64,000 nt of DNA from JBHOQX01 sp042408595. Lineage in GTDB: Bacteria; Chloroflexota; Chloroflexia; Chloroflexales; Roseiflexaceae. The first letter of the stretch is position 1; each line of letters starts with the position of its first letter. The notes beneath the pieces are model-generated. The model was not told where the DNA came from and made no database searches. It saw only the letters and a program-made list of their open reading frames with translations. Location: NCBI GenBank assembly GCA_042408595.1, contig JBHOQX010000019.1, forward strand, positions 22,428 through 86,427, in the 5' to 3' direction. A program made the position numbers and the translations under genes. Positions 16,996 through 24,963 of the stretch are shown here, in pieces.

Positions 16996-19196
16996 CGCTT
17001 GCGTCCCTCCCGCATCTGCTTCGGCCAGGTAAAATAAAATGTCGCGCCGCATCCCTCGCTCGACTCGACCCAAACGCGCCCACCCTTCTGCTCGACGATT
17101 TTCTTGACCAGCGACAGCCCCAGGCCGCTCCCTTCGACCTGGTCGCGCGGGACGAGTGTCTGGAAGATCACAAAGATCTTGTCATGATACTGCGGGGCGA
17201 TCCCCGGGCCATCATCCGCGACGGCGAAGCGATAGAACGCGCCATCATCGGCCGCGCTGATCTCCACCCGCCCATCCGGCCGATCGTGGTGCTTGATGGC
17301 GTTGCCGATCAGGTTATGAAAGACTTGCTGGAGCGGCAGCCGCTCGCCCTGGAGCGTCGGCAAGCCGGGCGCGATACGGATCGAGAACGCGGGCGGCGGC
17401 GCCAACAGATCGACCACTTCGGCCACCAGCGCGCCGGTATCCACCTGCTCGACCGCCCCAGCCGACCGCCCGACGCGCGAATACTGCAGGATGCCGTCGA
17501 TCAGGCGCTCCATGCGGTAGACACGGCCACGGAGCAGTTCAAGGTGTTCGCGAATCTCGTCGGTCACACGCTCGCCCAGGTCTTCTTCGATCCACTGCGA
17601 CAGGTTGGCAATGCCGCGCAGCGGAGCCTTGAGGTCGTGCGAGGCGACATAGGCGAACTGGTCAAGCTCGCGGTTGCGCTCCTCGAGCGCCGCCGTCGCC
17701 TGCGCGAGCGCCTCGCTGTGTTCGCGCAGCGCCTCTTCCACCTGCTTTTGCGCGTCGATATCCGTGCTGGTGCCGATCCATTGCGTGACACGACCACGGC
17801 GGTCGCGCAGCGGCAGCGCCCGGCTGAGAAACCAGCGGTACGCGCCGGTGGCCTCCTCGCGGAAGCGTGCCTGGATCTCATATGGTTCGCCGGCGCGGAT
17901 GGCGTGCTCCCAGGCCGCGACCGCGGCGTCGCGGTCCTCCGGGTGCAGGATGGCGCGCCAGCCGTCCCCCTGCGCCTGCTCCAGGGCAAGGCCGGTGTAC
18001 TCGCGCCAGCGCCGGTTGAAGAAATCGCGGAAGCCGTCGGGCCGGGCTGTCCAGACGAGCTGCGGCATCGTGTCGGCCAGCAGGCGAAGCCGCTCCTCGC
18101 TGGCGCGCAGCTCCTCCTCGGCAGCCTTGCGCTCGGAGATGTCGCGGAAGACCAGGACAACGCCGTGCAGTTCGCCGTCGCCGCCACGGATGGGCGCGGT
18201 GCTGTCGTCGATCGGCGTCTCCGTGCCGTCGCGCCGTAGCAGCAGCGTGTGATTCGTCAGGCCGACGATCGCGCCCTCGCGCAACGCCCGTTCCGCGGGA
18301 TTCTCCGCTGGGGCGCGGGTCACTTCGTTCACCAGGCGCAGCACGGCCCCGAGCGGCTGCCCGACGGCCTCCTCCTGCGATACGCCGGCCAGGCGCGCCG
18401 CGACCTCGTTCAAAAAGGTCACCCGCCCGCGCGTGTCGGTCCCGACGACCGCATCGCCGATGCTGGCGAGCGTGCCACGAAACCACTCCCGTTCGGTCTC
18501 GAGCGCCTCGGCCTGGCGGGGGGCCTCCGCCAGCGCCTGCTCGTAGTCGCCGGAGAAGCGGCGCAATTCACGAGTGAGGTAGATGGCCAGCAGCGCCCCG
18601 AGCGCCAGCGCGCCACCCAGGCTGGTCAGGGTCACCCACCAGGCACGCTCTTGCGCGGCGGCGGACCGCTGGTCGCGCAGCAGCATCTCCGCACCGATGA
18701 AGCCGCCGATGTCCGCCCGCATGGCGTCCATGATCTGCCGGCCGCGCGCCTGAAGCGGCTGTGCGGCCGCATCCCCACCGCTCGCGCGCACCTGCAGCGC
18801 GTCCTCTGCGAAGGCCTGCCATGCGGCATACTGCCCACGCAGGTCTTTGAGGCGCGCGCCCTGGGCCGGGTTATCCGCGATCAGCCCGGCGAGCTGGTCG
18901 AGCGTAGGTCCGGTCGCCCCCACGCCACGCCGGTACGGCGCAAGAAACGTGTCGTCACCCGTCAGCAGGTAGCCGCGCAAGCCGGTCTCCTGATCCAGCA
19001 ACAGCTCCTGGAGCATATGCGCCTGCGCGAGGACCCGATCGGTATGGTCAACCCAGCGGGCCGCGACGAGCAGGCTGTTGAGCTGCCAGAGAAAGATGCC
19101 GGCAAGCAGGAGCATCAGCAGCAGCGGCAGCCCGACCGCGCGGACCAGCGCTCGCTGGAACGGGGTGAGGCGACGCAGGCGGCCAGAGGTGGACAT
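16992..19196 (-). CDS. CHASE3-PAS-PAS membrane histidine kinase
   Basis: A 734-residue sensor. Two membrane helices (about 17-38 and 195-215) enclose an extracytoplasmic CHASE3 domain with the hallmark QELLLDQETGLRGYLLTGD. Two PAS domains follow (about 245-365, with FRDISERK, and 375-500, with GTSTDIDAQK). HisKA has His at about 520 in VASHDLKAPLRG, and the HATPase has NLIGNAIKHH, DDGPGIAPQ and GSGLGLSLVKK. The SHDLKxPLRx box is the phytochrome-like kinase type that pairs with Rcp1-like regulators, as it does here. The start at 19196 (MSTSGRL) gives the usual short cytosolic N-terminus. Confidence 0.93.
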   Translation of the reverse strand: MSTSGRLRRLTPFQRALVRAVGLPLLLMLLLAGIFLWQLNSLLVAARWVDHTDRVLAQAHMLQELLLDQETGLRGYLLTGDDTFLAPYRRGVGATGPTLDQLAGLIADNPAQGARLKDLRGQYAAWQAFAEDALQVRASGGDAAAQPLQARGRQIMDAMRADIGGFIGAEMLLRDQRSAAAQERAWWVTLTSLGGALALGALLAIYLTRELRRFSGDYEQALAEAPRQAEALETEREWFRGTLASIGDAVVGTDTRGRVTFLNEVAARLAGVSQEEAVGQPLGAVLRLVNEVTRAPAENPAERALREGAIVGLTNHTLLLRRDGTETPIDDSTAPIRGGDGELHGVVLVFRDISERKAAEEELRASEERLRLLADTMPQLVWTARPDGFRDFFNRRWREYTGLALEQAQGDGWRAILHPEDRDAAVAAWEHAIRAGEPYEIQARFREEATGAYRWFLSRALPLRDRRGRVTQWIGTSTDIDAQKQVEEALREHSEALAQATAALEERNRELDQFAYVASHDLKAPLRGIANLSQWIEEDLGERVTDEIREHLELLRGRVYRMERLIDGILQYSRVGRSAGAVEQVDTGALVAEVVDLLAPPPAFSIRIAPGLPTLQGERLPLQQVFHNLIGNAIKHHDRPDGRVEISAADDGAFYRFAVADDGPGIAPQYHDKIFVIFQTLVPRDQVEGSGLGLSLVKKIVEQKGGRVWVESSEGCGATFYFTWPKQMREGRKR

Positions 19197-19509
19197 GACA
19201 GGCGACTCCAGACTGGGGCAACCCAAGCTCGCAGATCGACCGGATCAGCCGCACGTGAAGCCACGCGACCCTATGACGCGCGGCCACTTATGCAAGATCC
19301 GTGCCACGCACGGGCCAGAGGGGTGAGGGCCGCCGGTCCTGGCCGCGGTGGTAGAAAAACCTACCCGTGCACACGCCAGGGGACAGGGGCATGACGCACA
19401 TGGGTCGTCATGATGACCACCCAGCATGAATGCGCGCGGGCGGGGGCGATGGCCTGCGCAGGAAAGACACATAAGCCCAGGCAGAACGACACATCTCCGA
19501 CGCCCATTC
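19197..19509. other. Spacer with no recognisable gene
   Basis: This 313-base gap between the kinase start and the lutA stop holds no open frame with family similarity and no clear RNA gene. A small hairpin, GGTAG-AAAAAC-CTACC, lies near 19350. I see no strong promoter for the kinase. Confidence 0.4.
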
Positions 19510-20244
19510 CTACCCCGTATCTCCCGCGGCCAGCACCTCGGCCAGGTGTAGCGCCCGGACGCCGGCCCGCTGCCGATGGAGCGCCCCGCCGATCTGCATC
19601 AGACAGGAGTTGTCGATCGCGACTACCGCCTCGGCGCGGGTGTCAAGCACGTGGCGCAGCTTGTCGCCCAGCATCGCCATGGACGTGTCGGCGTTCTTGA
19701 CGGCGAAGGTTCCGCCGAAGCCGCAACACTCCTCGGCGCCTGCCAGCGGCACGAAGTCGATCCCCCGCACCGCCCGCAGCAGCCGCAGCGGCGCATCGCC
19801 CACCCGCAGCCCGCGCAGCGAGTGGCAGGTCGGGTGATACGTGACGCGGTGCGGGAAATACGCGCCGACATCTTCGACGCCCAGGCGCTGCACCAGAAAC
19901 TCCGACAGCTCGAAGACCCGCGGCGTGAGCGCGGCGACCGCCGCCGCCAGCCGCCGGTCGCCGGCCAGCCCGGCGGCGCGCGGGTAGAGCTCGCGCACCA
20001 TGCCGACACACGAGGCCGACGGCGAGACGACAACCTCGGCGTTCGCAAAGACCTCAACGAAACGCCGCACGAGCGGGATGGCCTCACGCTGGTAACCGGT
20101 GTTCCAGTGCATCTGGCCGCAACAGGTCTGCTCCTGGGGGAAGGCAACCTGGTGGCCGAGCCGCTCCAGCAGCCGCACGGTGGCGATGCCGGTCTGCGGA
20201 AAGAGGGTGTCGTTGAAGCAGGTGATGAAGAGCGAGACGCGCAT
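19510..20244 (-). CDS. lutA: Lactate utilisation protein LutA (CCG-domain subunit)
   Basis: A 244-residue protein with two CCG cysteine-rich domains as in LutA/YkgE and GlpC/HdrB subunits: CFNDTLFP plus TCCGQMHWNTG (first) and YHPTCHS plus EECCGFGGTFAVKN (second). The CCG motifs bind an iron-sulphur centre in electron transfer from lactate oxidation. The start at 20244 (MRVSLFITCFND) is the family start; an in-frame ATG 25 codons upstream has unrelated sequence. It is separated from lutB/lutC by three signalling genes, so the three subunits must be co-regulated from different promoters or the cluster was split. Confidence 0.92.
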   Translation of the reverse strand: MRVSLFITCFNDTLFPQTGIATVRLLERLGHQVAFPQEQTCCGQMHWNTGYQREAIPLVRRFVEVFANAEVVVSPSASCVGMVRELYPRAAGLAGDRRLAAAVAALTPRVFELSEFLVQRLGVEDVGAYFPHRVTYHPTCHSLRGLRVGDAPLRLLRAVRGIDFVPLAGAEECCGFGGTFAVKNADTSMAMLGDKLRHVLDTRAEAVVAIDNSCLMQIGGALHRQRAGVRALHLAEVLAAGDTG

Positions 20245-20503
20245 GGGGCATGCTCGGGCGGAAGTTCGGATCAGGCGGCCTGACAACCAACGAACGGCAA
20301 CGCTACCGACAGTGGGCACCTGACCGGAGCGCGTGGCCTGGTTTCGGATGTGCTGCCCTCGGTCGAGCGCTCATCAGCGGCGCAACTGTACGATGGGCTG
20401 GACACTTTGTCAACCGGGAGCGAGATCGGTCAAAGGACGGACGGACAGGGCGGCGCCGTATGCTACACTGCTGCCGGATCAGCGATGGATCAGGAGGCTT
20501 GCC

Positions 20504-20566
20504 ATGCCAACGCAGCACAACAACACACCCCGGCGCACGGCCGCACCCGCGGCACGCGCCAAATGA
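20504..20566 (+). CDS. Possible 20-residue basic peptide
   Basis: The ATG at 20504 has a strong AGGAGG site 6 bases upstream (20492-20497). It encodes MPTQHNNTPRRTAAPAARAK, Pro/Ala/Arg-rich with no hydrophobic segment. It could be a leader peptide or a small RNA-binding peptide, but the tiny size gives no family evidence. The rest of 20245-20858 shows no gene I can support. Confidence 0.3.
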   Translation: MPTQHNNTPRRTAAPAARAK

Positions 20567-20858
20567 GGTGCGCCTGACATTCACAGTCATTGGTTAGGTC
20601 CAACGCGGTGCGAATAACCCGCGCCCACGCCGCTCGGCGAGCGGGTGGTTGAAGCACATCCGCTTTCACCCCGGCGCGGTGTCTGTTTGGAGGACATACT
20701 GCGGCTGCGGGCGCACCATGCGATTCGCGGCCGTTTTCGTTGGCCGCCGACGTTCGCCTGTAGTCTCGGATTCGTGCCACGGCGACGCCCGTGGCTTTGT
20801 TGTTGACGAAGGAGCCTTGCTCCGTAGCCGACTTCAGACACCTTCCTGGTAGGTAGTT

Positions 20859-20933
20859 GGACGTACGCCCTCAGGAGGTGCGGTGGGGCGCAGCCCCACG
20901 GCAGCCCCTGCGTGGGCGCGGACGCGTACGTCC
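20859..20933 (+). repeat. Nested inverted repeat upstream of the ABC exporter
   Basis: The outer arms GGACGTACGC (20859-20868) and GCGTACGTCC (20924-20933) are perfectly complementary. An inner hairpin GTGGGGC-GCA-GCCCCAC lies between them. It ends 19 bases before the ABC gene start, so in the transcript it would be a leader structure. It could instead be a small mobile palindrome. Confidence 0.6.
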
Positions 20934-20952
20934 GAAGGGAAAACCGAGAACC

Positions 20953-22764
20953 ATGCGCATTCCGGTACATGACATGCTGGCGCTCCTCGGCGCCTATGTG
21001 CGGCCGCAGCGCGGGCGGGTCGCGCTGCTTGCCATGCTGTTGGTCGGCAGCATCGCGCTGCAACTGCTCAACCCACAGATCATTCGCGTCTTTCTCGACA
21101 CCGCGCAGGCCGGCGGCTCCGACCGGGCGCTGTTGCTGCCAGCGCTGGCATTCATCGCACTGGCCCTCGCGCAACGTGGCCTCGACCTGGCCAGTGTGTT
21201 CGTCGGCGAGAACACCGGCTGGACCGCGACCAACGTCCTCCGCGACGACCTGACGCGCCAGGTGTTGCGGCTCGACATGGCGTTCCACAAACGGCACACG
21301 CCGGGCGAGTTGATCGCCCGGCTCGATGGCGACGTGATGGCGCTCGGCAATTTCTTCTCGTACTTCGTCCTCCGGCTGGTCGGCAATAGCGGGCTGATCG
21401 TCGGCATTCTCGCGCTGCTGTTCCGCGAGAGCTGGTGGGCGGGGCTGCTGCTCAGCGCTTATACCCTGACGGCGCTGATGGCACTGCGCGCGCTACACGG
21501 GCTCGGCATGCGCCGCTGGAGCGCGCAGCGCCAGGCCGACGCCGAGATGTTCGGTTTTCTGGAGGAGCGGCTTGCCGGCACGGAGGACATTCGCTCCAGC
21601 GGCGCGGAGGCATACACGCTCCGCCGCTTCGACACCCTGATCGACCGCTTCACGCTGGCGAGCCGCGACGGCGAATTGGCGAGCACTCTGGTTTCGGCGA
21701 TCACGAATCTGCTCTTTCTCACAGGGTATGCGCTCGGCCTCGGCATCGGCGCGTACCTCTACACGACCAGCCAGGCGACGATCGGCGCGGCGTTTGTCCT
21801 GGTCTTCTACATCGGCCGGTTGATGACACCATTACAGCAGATCCAGGCGCAGGCACAAGATCTCCAGCGGGCAGCGGCAAGCATCGGGCGGGTGCGGGCG
21901 CTGCAGCACCATCGCCCGGCGGTGACGGAAGCCGCGACGAGGCATCTGCCCGCCGGCCCGCTGGCGGTCGAGTTCGATCATCTCGCGTTCAGCTATCACG
22001 ACGAAGAGCGAGAGGCGACAGGCGCAGGCCACCGGGCGGAGCAGGATGGCCGTACCGCACCGGACGGCCCGCAGCGGGTCCTCCACGGCGTCACCTTCGC
22101 CCTCGCTCCCGGGCACGTTCTTGGGCTGCTGGGGCGCACCGGGAGCGGCAAGACGACCCTCAGCCGGCTGGTCTTCCGCCTGTACGACCCGGACGCCGGC
22201 ACGATCCGACTCGGCGGGGTGGACATCCGCGATGTGGCGTTCGACGACCTGCGGGCGCGTGTGGCGCTGGTAACGCAGGATGTGCAAATCTTCGCCGCCA
22301 GCATCCGCGACAACCTGGCGCTGTTCGACCGCCGGATCGACGACCGGCGGATCGCCGGCGCACTGGCTGAGCTTGGCCTGGGCGAGTGGGTCGCGGCGCT
22401 GCCGGACGGCCTGGACACGCGCCTCGGCCCCGGCGGGCTGGGGCTGTCCGCGGGCGAAGCGCAACTGCTGGCTTTCGCCCGCGTCTTTCTGCGCGATCCG
22501 GGGCTGATCATTCTGGACGAAGCGTCGTCGCGGCTCGACCCGGCGACCGAGCGGTTGATGGAGCGGGCGATCGACCGGCTGCTGGCGGGGCGCACGGCGA
22601 TCATCATCGCCCACCGGCTTGGCACCGTCCGCCGCGCCGACGCGATCCTGATTCTGGAGCGCGGCGCGGTCGTGGAATATGGCGAGCGGGTGGCGCTCGC
22701 CGCCGACCCGCACTCCCGTTTCGCCAGGTTGCTCCGTACCGGCCTGGAGGAGGTGCTGGCATGA
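20953..22764 (+). CDS. ABC exporter half-transporter (first of a heterodimer)
   Basis: A 603-residue fused membrane-ATPase half transporter. Five to six membrane helices (about 15-300) precede an ATPase with Walker A GRTGSGKTT, Q-loop VTQDVQIF, signature LSAGEAQ (LSGGQ in the consensus), Walker B LIILDEASS and switch His in IIAHRLGT. The changed signature is common in one half of heterodimeric exporters. A roughly 25-residue insertion (EEREATGAGHRAEQDGRTA) sits early in the ATPase. The start at 20953 gives the normal N-terminus. The gene overlaps the next by ATGA. The substrate is unknown; drugs, lipids or peptides are all possible. Confidence 0.9.
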   Translation: MRIPVHDMLALLGAYVRPQRGRVALLAMLLVGSIALQLLNPQIIRVFLDTAQAGGSDRALLLPALAFIALALAQRGLDLASVFVGENTGWTATNVLRDDLTRQVLRLDMAFHKRHTPGELIARLDGDVMALGNFFSYFVLRLVGNSGLIVGILALLFRESWWAGLLLSAYTLTALMALRALHGLGMRRWSAQRQADAEMFGFLEERLAGTEDIRSSGAEAYTLRRFDTLIDRFTLASRDGELASTLVSAITNLLFLTGYALGLGIGAYLYTTSQATIGAAFVLVFYIGRLMTPLQQIQAQAQDLQRAAASIGRVRALQHHRPAVTEAATRHLPAGPLAVEFDHLAFSYHDEEREATGAGHRAEQDGRTAPDGPQRVLHGVTFALAPGHVLGLLGRTGSGKTTLSRLVFRLYDPDAGTIRLGGVDIRDVAFDDLRARVALVTQDVQIFAASIRDNLALFDRRIDDRRIAGALAELGLGEWVAALPDGLDTRLGPGGLGLSAGEAQLLAFARVFLRDPGLIILDEASSRLDPATERLMERAIDRLLAGRTAIIIAHRLGTVRRADAILILERGAVVEYGERVALAADPHSRFARLLRTGLEEVLA

Positions 22765-24707
22765 AGCCGCGCAGCATCGCGACCTGGCCGTTCAACCGGG
22801 CGCTCATCGGCCGCGAGCCGTTGAGCTACGGGATCCACGTCACAAGCCACGTCCTGGTCATCGCCGCGCCGGTTGCGCTCGGCCTGATCGAACAGCGCAT
22901 CTTCGACACGATCACCGGCGAAGCCCCGGCCGCACCCGGCGTCTGGGCGCTGATCGCGCTCTACGCCGGCGTGGGCCTGGCGCGGCTGGCGGTCTCGTTC
23001 GCCGATAGCTGGGGCGGCGTCATGTTCCGCCGGCGCGTCGGCGGGCTGCTGCGGCACAACATGTTCGCTGCGCTGCTGCGGCGGCCCGGCGCGCTGCCGC
23101 TGCCCATTCCCGCCGGCGAGGCGCTCAGCCGCTACCGCGACGATGTGGCGGAGGTCTCCGACTTCCCGACCTGGCTACCGGAGGTGGCGGGCAACCTGCT
23201 CGCGTTCATCCTGGCGGTGGCGATCATGGCGCGGATCGACCTGCTGCTGACGCTCGTGATCTTCGTTCCGCTCTTCGGCCTGACGGCCCTGACACGGCTG
23301 GCCTGGGGGCGATTGCTGCGTTCCTACGACGAGGCGCGCGGCGCGGCAGACCGGGCGGTCGGCTTTCTAGGCGAGTTGCTCGGCGGCGTGCAGGCGATCA
23401 AAGTCGCCGGGGCGGAGGCGGCTGCCGTGGCGCACCTGAGCGCGATCAACGATCAGCGGCGGCGGCTGGAGGTGCGCCTGGCGACGCTGCGGCATGCGCT
23501 CTCCTCGGTCACCGACGCTACCGCCGCTTTCGGCATCGGCATCGTGCTGCTGCTGGCCGGATGGGAGCTGCGCGCCGGTGCCTTCACCGTTGGCGATTTC
23601 GCCCTGTTCGTCTACTATCTGTGGTTCACCACGGAGCTGCCTGCGATCCTCGGCACCTTCGCCGGCGACTACCGCCAGCAGCAGGTGTCGATCTCGCGCC
23701 TGATCGAGCTTGTGCCGGATGAGCCTGCGAGGGCGTTGGTCGAGAGCGCTGAGAAGCTGTCTGAAGCGGGGAGGTCTGGAGCGCACAGCCCTCCACGATT
23801 TGTTGTTTCCGCTGCCTGGCCAGCGGCCGCGTCGCCGGCCACGCGGCGGAGCAGGGTTGCTTTGGGGGGCCGCAGGCCCCCAGAGCCTCCGCCGGAAGGG
23901 GTTCAGCCAGCCTCCGAGGCACACGCAGCACCTGATACGCAGGCCGTTGCACTGCTCGAGGTGCGCGGCCTGACCTACCACCATCCGGAGAGCGGGCGCG
24001 GGATCGCGGAGGTGAGCTTTACGCTCGCGCCCGGCTCGCTGACGGTGGTCACCGGACGGATCGGCGCGGGCAAGACGACCATGCTGCGGGCGCTGCTCGG
24101 GCTGCTGCCGGCCAAGGCCGGCGAGGTGCGCTGGCGCGGCCAGCCGGTCGTGGACGCAGCGGCCTTTTTTCGCCCGCCGCGGGCCGCCTACACGCCGCAG
24201 GTGTCGCACCTGTTCAGCGAGACGCTGCGCGAGAACATCCTGCTGGGGCTGGACGAGCGCGCCGTAGACCTGCCCGCCGCGCTGCATCGGGCGGTGCTGG
24301 AGCCGGATATCGCCCGGCTCGAACGCGGCCTGGAGACGGTCGTCGGGCCGCGCGGGGTGCGCCTCTCCGGCGGGCAGGTGCAACGCTCCGCCGCGGCCCG
24401 CATGTTCGTTCGCGCCGCCGACCTGCTGGTGCTGGACGACCTGTCCAGCGCGCTGGATGTCGAGACGGAGCGCGTGCTCTGGGAGCGATTGCGGACCGTG
24501 GATGGCAGATCGCCGATCGAGCAGCCCAACCGATCCAGCATCTCCGAGCCGCAACCTACCATTCTGGCTGTCTCACACCGCCGGGCCGCGCTGCGCCGCG
24601 CCGACCAGGTGATCGTCCTGGCGGACGGGCGTGTCACCGCCGCGGGGCCGCTGGATGAGGTGCTGGCGACGAGCGAGGAGATGCGCCGGCTCTGGGCGGA
24701 AACCTGA
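22761..24707 (+). CDS. ABC exporter half-transporter (second of a heterodimer)
   Basis: A 648-residue half transporter coupled to the first through ATGA. The membrane domain covers about 20-310. The ATPase has Walker A GRIGAGKTT, Q-loop TPQVSHLF, an intact signature LSGGQVQ, Walker B LLVLDDLSS and switch SHRRA. The Asp in place of the catalytic Glu after Walker B marks the degenerate site, matching the altered signature of the partner: one full and one dead ATP site. Between the two domains (about residues 332-385) is a Pro/Arg-rich stretch that coincides with a dispersed palindromic element read in frame. Confidence 0.9.
   Translation: MKPRSIATWPFNRALIGREPLSYGIHVTSHVLVIAAPVALGLIEQRIFDTITGEAPAAPGVWALIALYAGVGLARLAVSFADSWGGVMFRRRVGGLLRHNMFAALLRRPGALPLPIPAGEALSRYRDDVAEVSDFPTWLPEVAGNLLAFILAVAIMARIDLLLTLVIFVPLFGLTALTRLAWGRLLRSYDEARGAADRAVGFLGELLGGVQAIKVAGAEAAAVAHLSAINDQRRRLEVRLATLRHALSSVTDATAAFGIGIVLLLAGWELRAGAFTVGDFALFVYYLWFTTELPAILGTFAGDYRQQQVSISRLIELVPDEPARALVESAEKLSEAGRSGAHSPPRFVVSAAWPAAASPATRRSRVALGGRRPPEPPPEGVQPASEAHAAPDTQAVALLEVRGLTYHHPESGRGIAEVSFTLAPGSLTVVTGRIGAGKTTMLRALLGLLPAKAGEVRWRGQPVVDAAAFFRPPRAAYTPQVSHLFSETLRENILLGLDERAVDLPAALHRAVLEPDIARLERGLETVVGPRGVRLSGGQVQRSAAARMFVRAADLLVLDDLSSALDVETERVLWERLRTVDGRSPIEQPNRSSISEPQPTILAVSHRRAALRRADQVIVLADGRVTAAGPLDEVLATSEEMRRLWAET
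23756..23912. repeat. Palindromic element inside the ABC exporter gene
   Basis: Ends are GCTGTCTGAAG (left) and TTCAGCCAGCC (right), imperfect inverted repeats. The core is GGGGGCC-GCA-GGCCCCC. The same ends and core occur in the element at 29865-30026. It is read in frame and lengthens the linker before the ATPase domain by about 50 residues. Confidence 0.65.
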
Positions 24708-24742
24708 TCCCCATCGCAGACTCCGGCCATTCACAAGAGGCC

Positions 24743-24830
24743 GCCTGCAAGCTTCTGGCGTGGGAGTTGGGGGCCGGCGGCCCGCAACAGGCCCCCTGCT
24801 CCGCCGCCAGACCTTCCCGTTGCAGCCAGC
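24743..24830. repeat. Palindromic element downstream of the ABC exporter
   Basis: Ends GCCTGCAAG and TTGCAGCCAGC flank a core hairpin of GGGGGCC and GGCCCCC. It is a shorter relative of the elements at 23756 and 29865. It lies just after the exporter genes and could also act as a transcript end, although no T-run follows. Confidence 0.55.
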
Positions 24831-24843
24831 GTCGCAAGCTCCC

Positions 24844-24888
24844 TTGACAACGCAAACGTTTACGCTTATAATCACGCAAACGTTTACG
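24844..24888 (+). promoter_or_regulatory. LacI-gene promoter with two identical LacI-type operators
   Basis: TTGACA (24844-24849) and TATAAT (24867-24872) are separated by 17 bases, a consensus sigma-70 promoter. The 14-mer CGCAAACGTTTACG occurs at 24851-24864, inside the spacer, and again at 24875-24888, at the start site. Its core AAACGTTT is a perfect palindrome with the central CG of LacI/CcpA-family operators. The copies are 24 bases apart, just over two helical turns, so two dimers could bind on nearly the same face. This indicates autoregulation and control of the sugar genes downstream. Confidence 0.85.
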
Positions 24889-24963
24889 TTCCCATACTGG
24901 CAGGCACAATCGTGCATCCGGCGAGCGATGCGGGCATGCGTCGCGCATGGCAGGGCTGGCCGT

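Noticed and set aside
20580..20700. Possible structured RNA or tRNA in the gap after lutA
   Set aside because: I could not find a tRNA cloverleaf (no T-loop GGTTCGAATCC-type string with matching acceptor stem) or a known riboswitch pattern.
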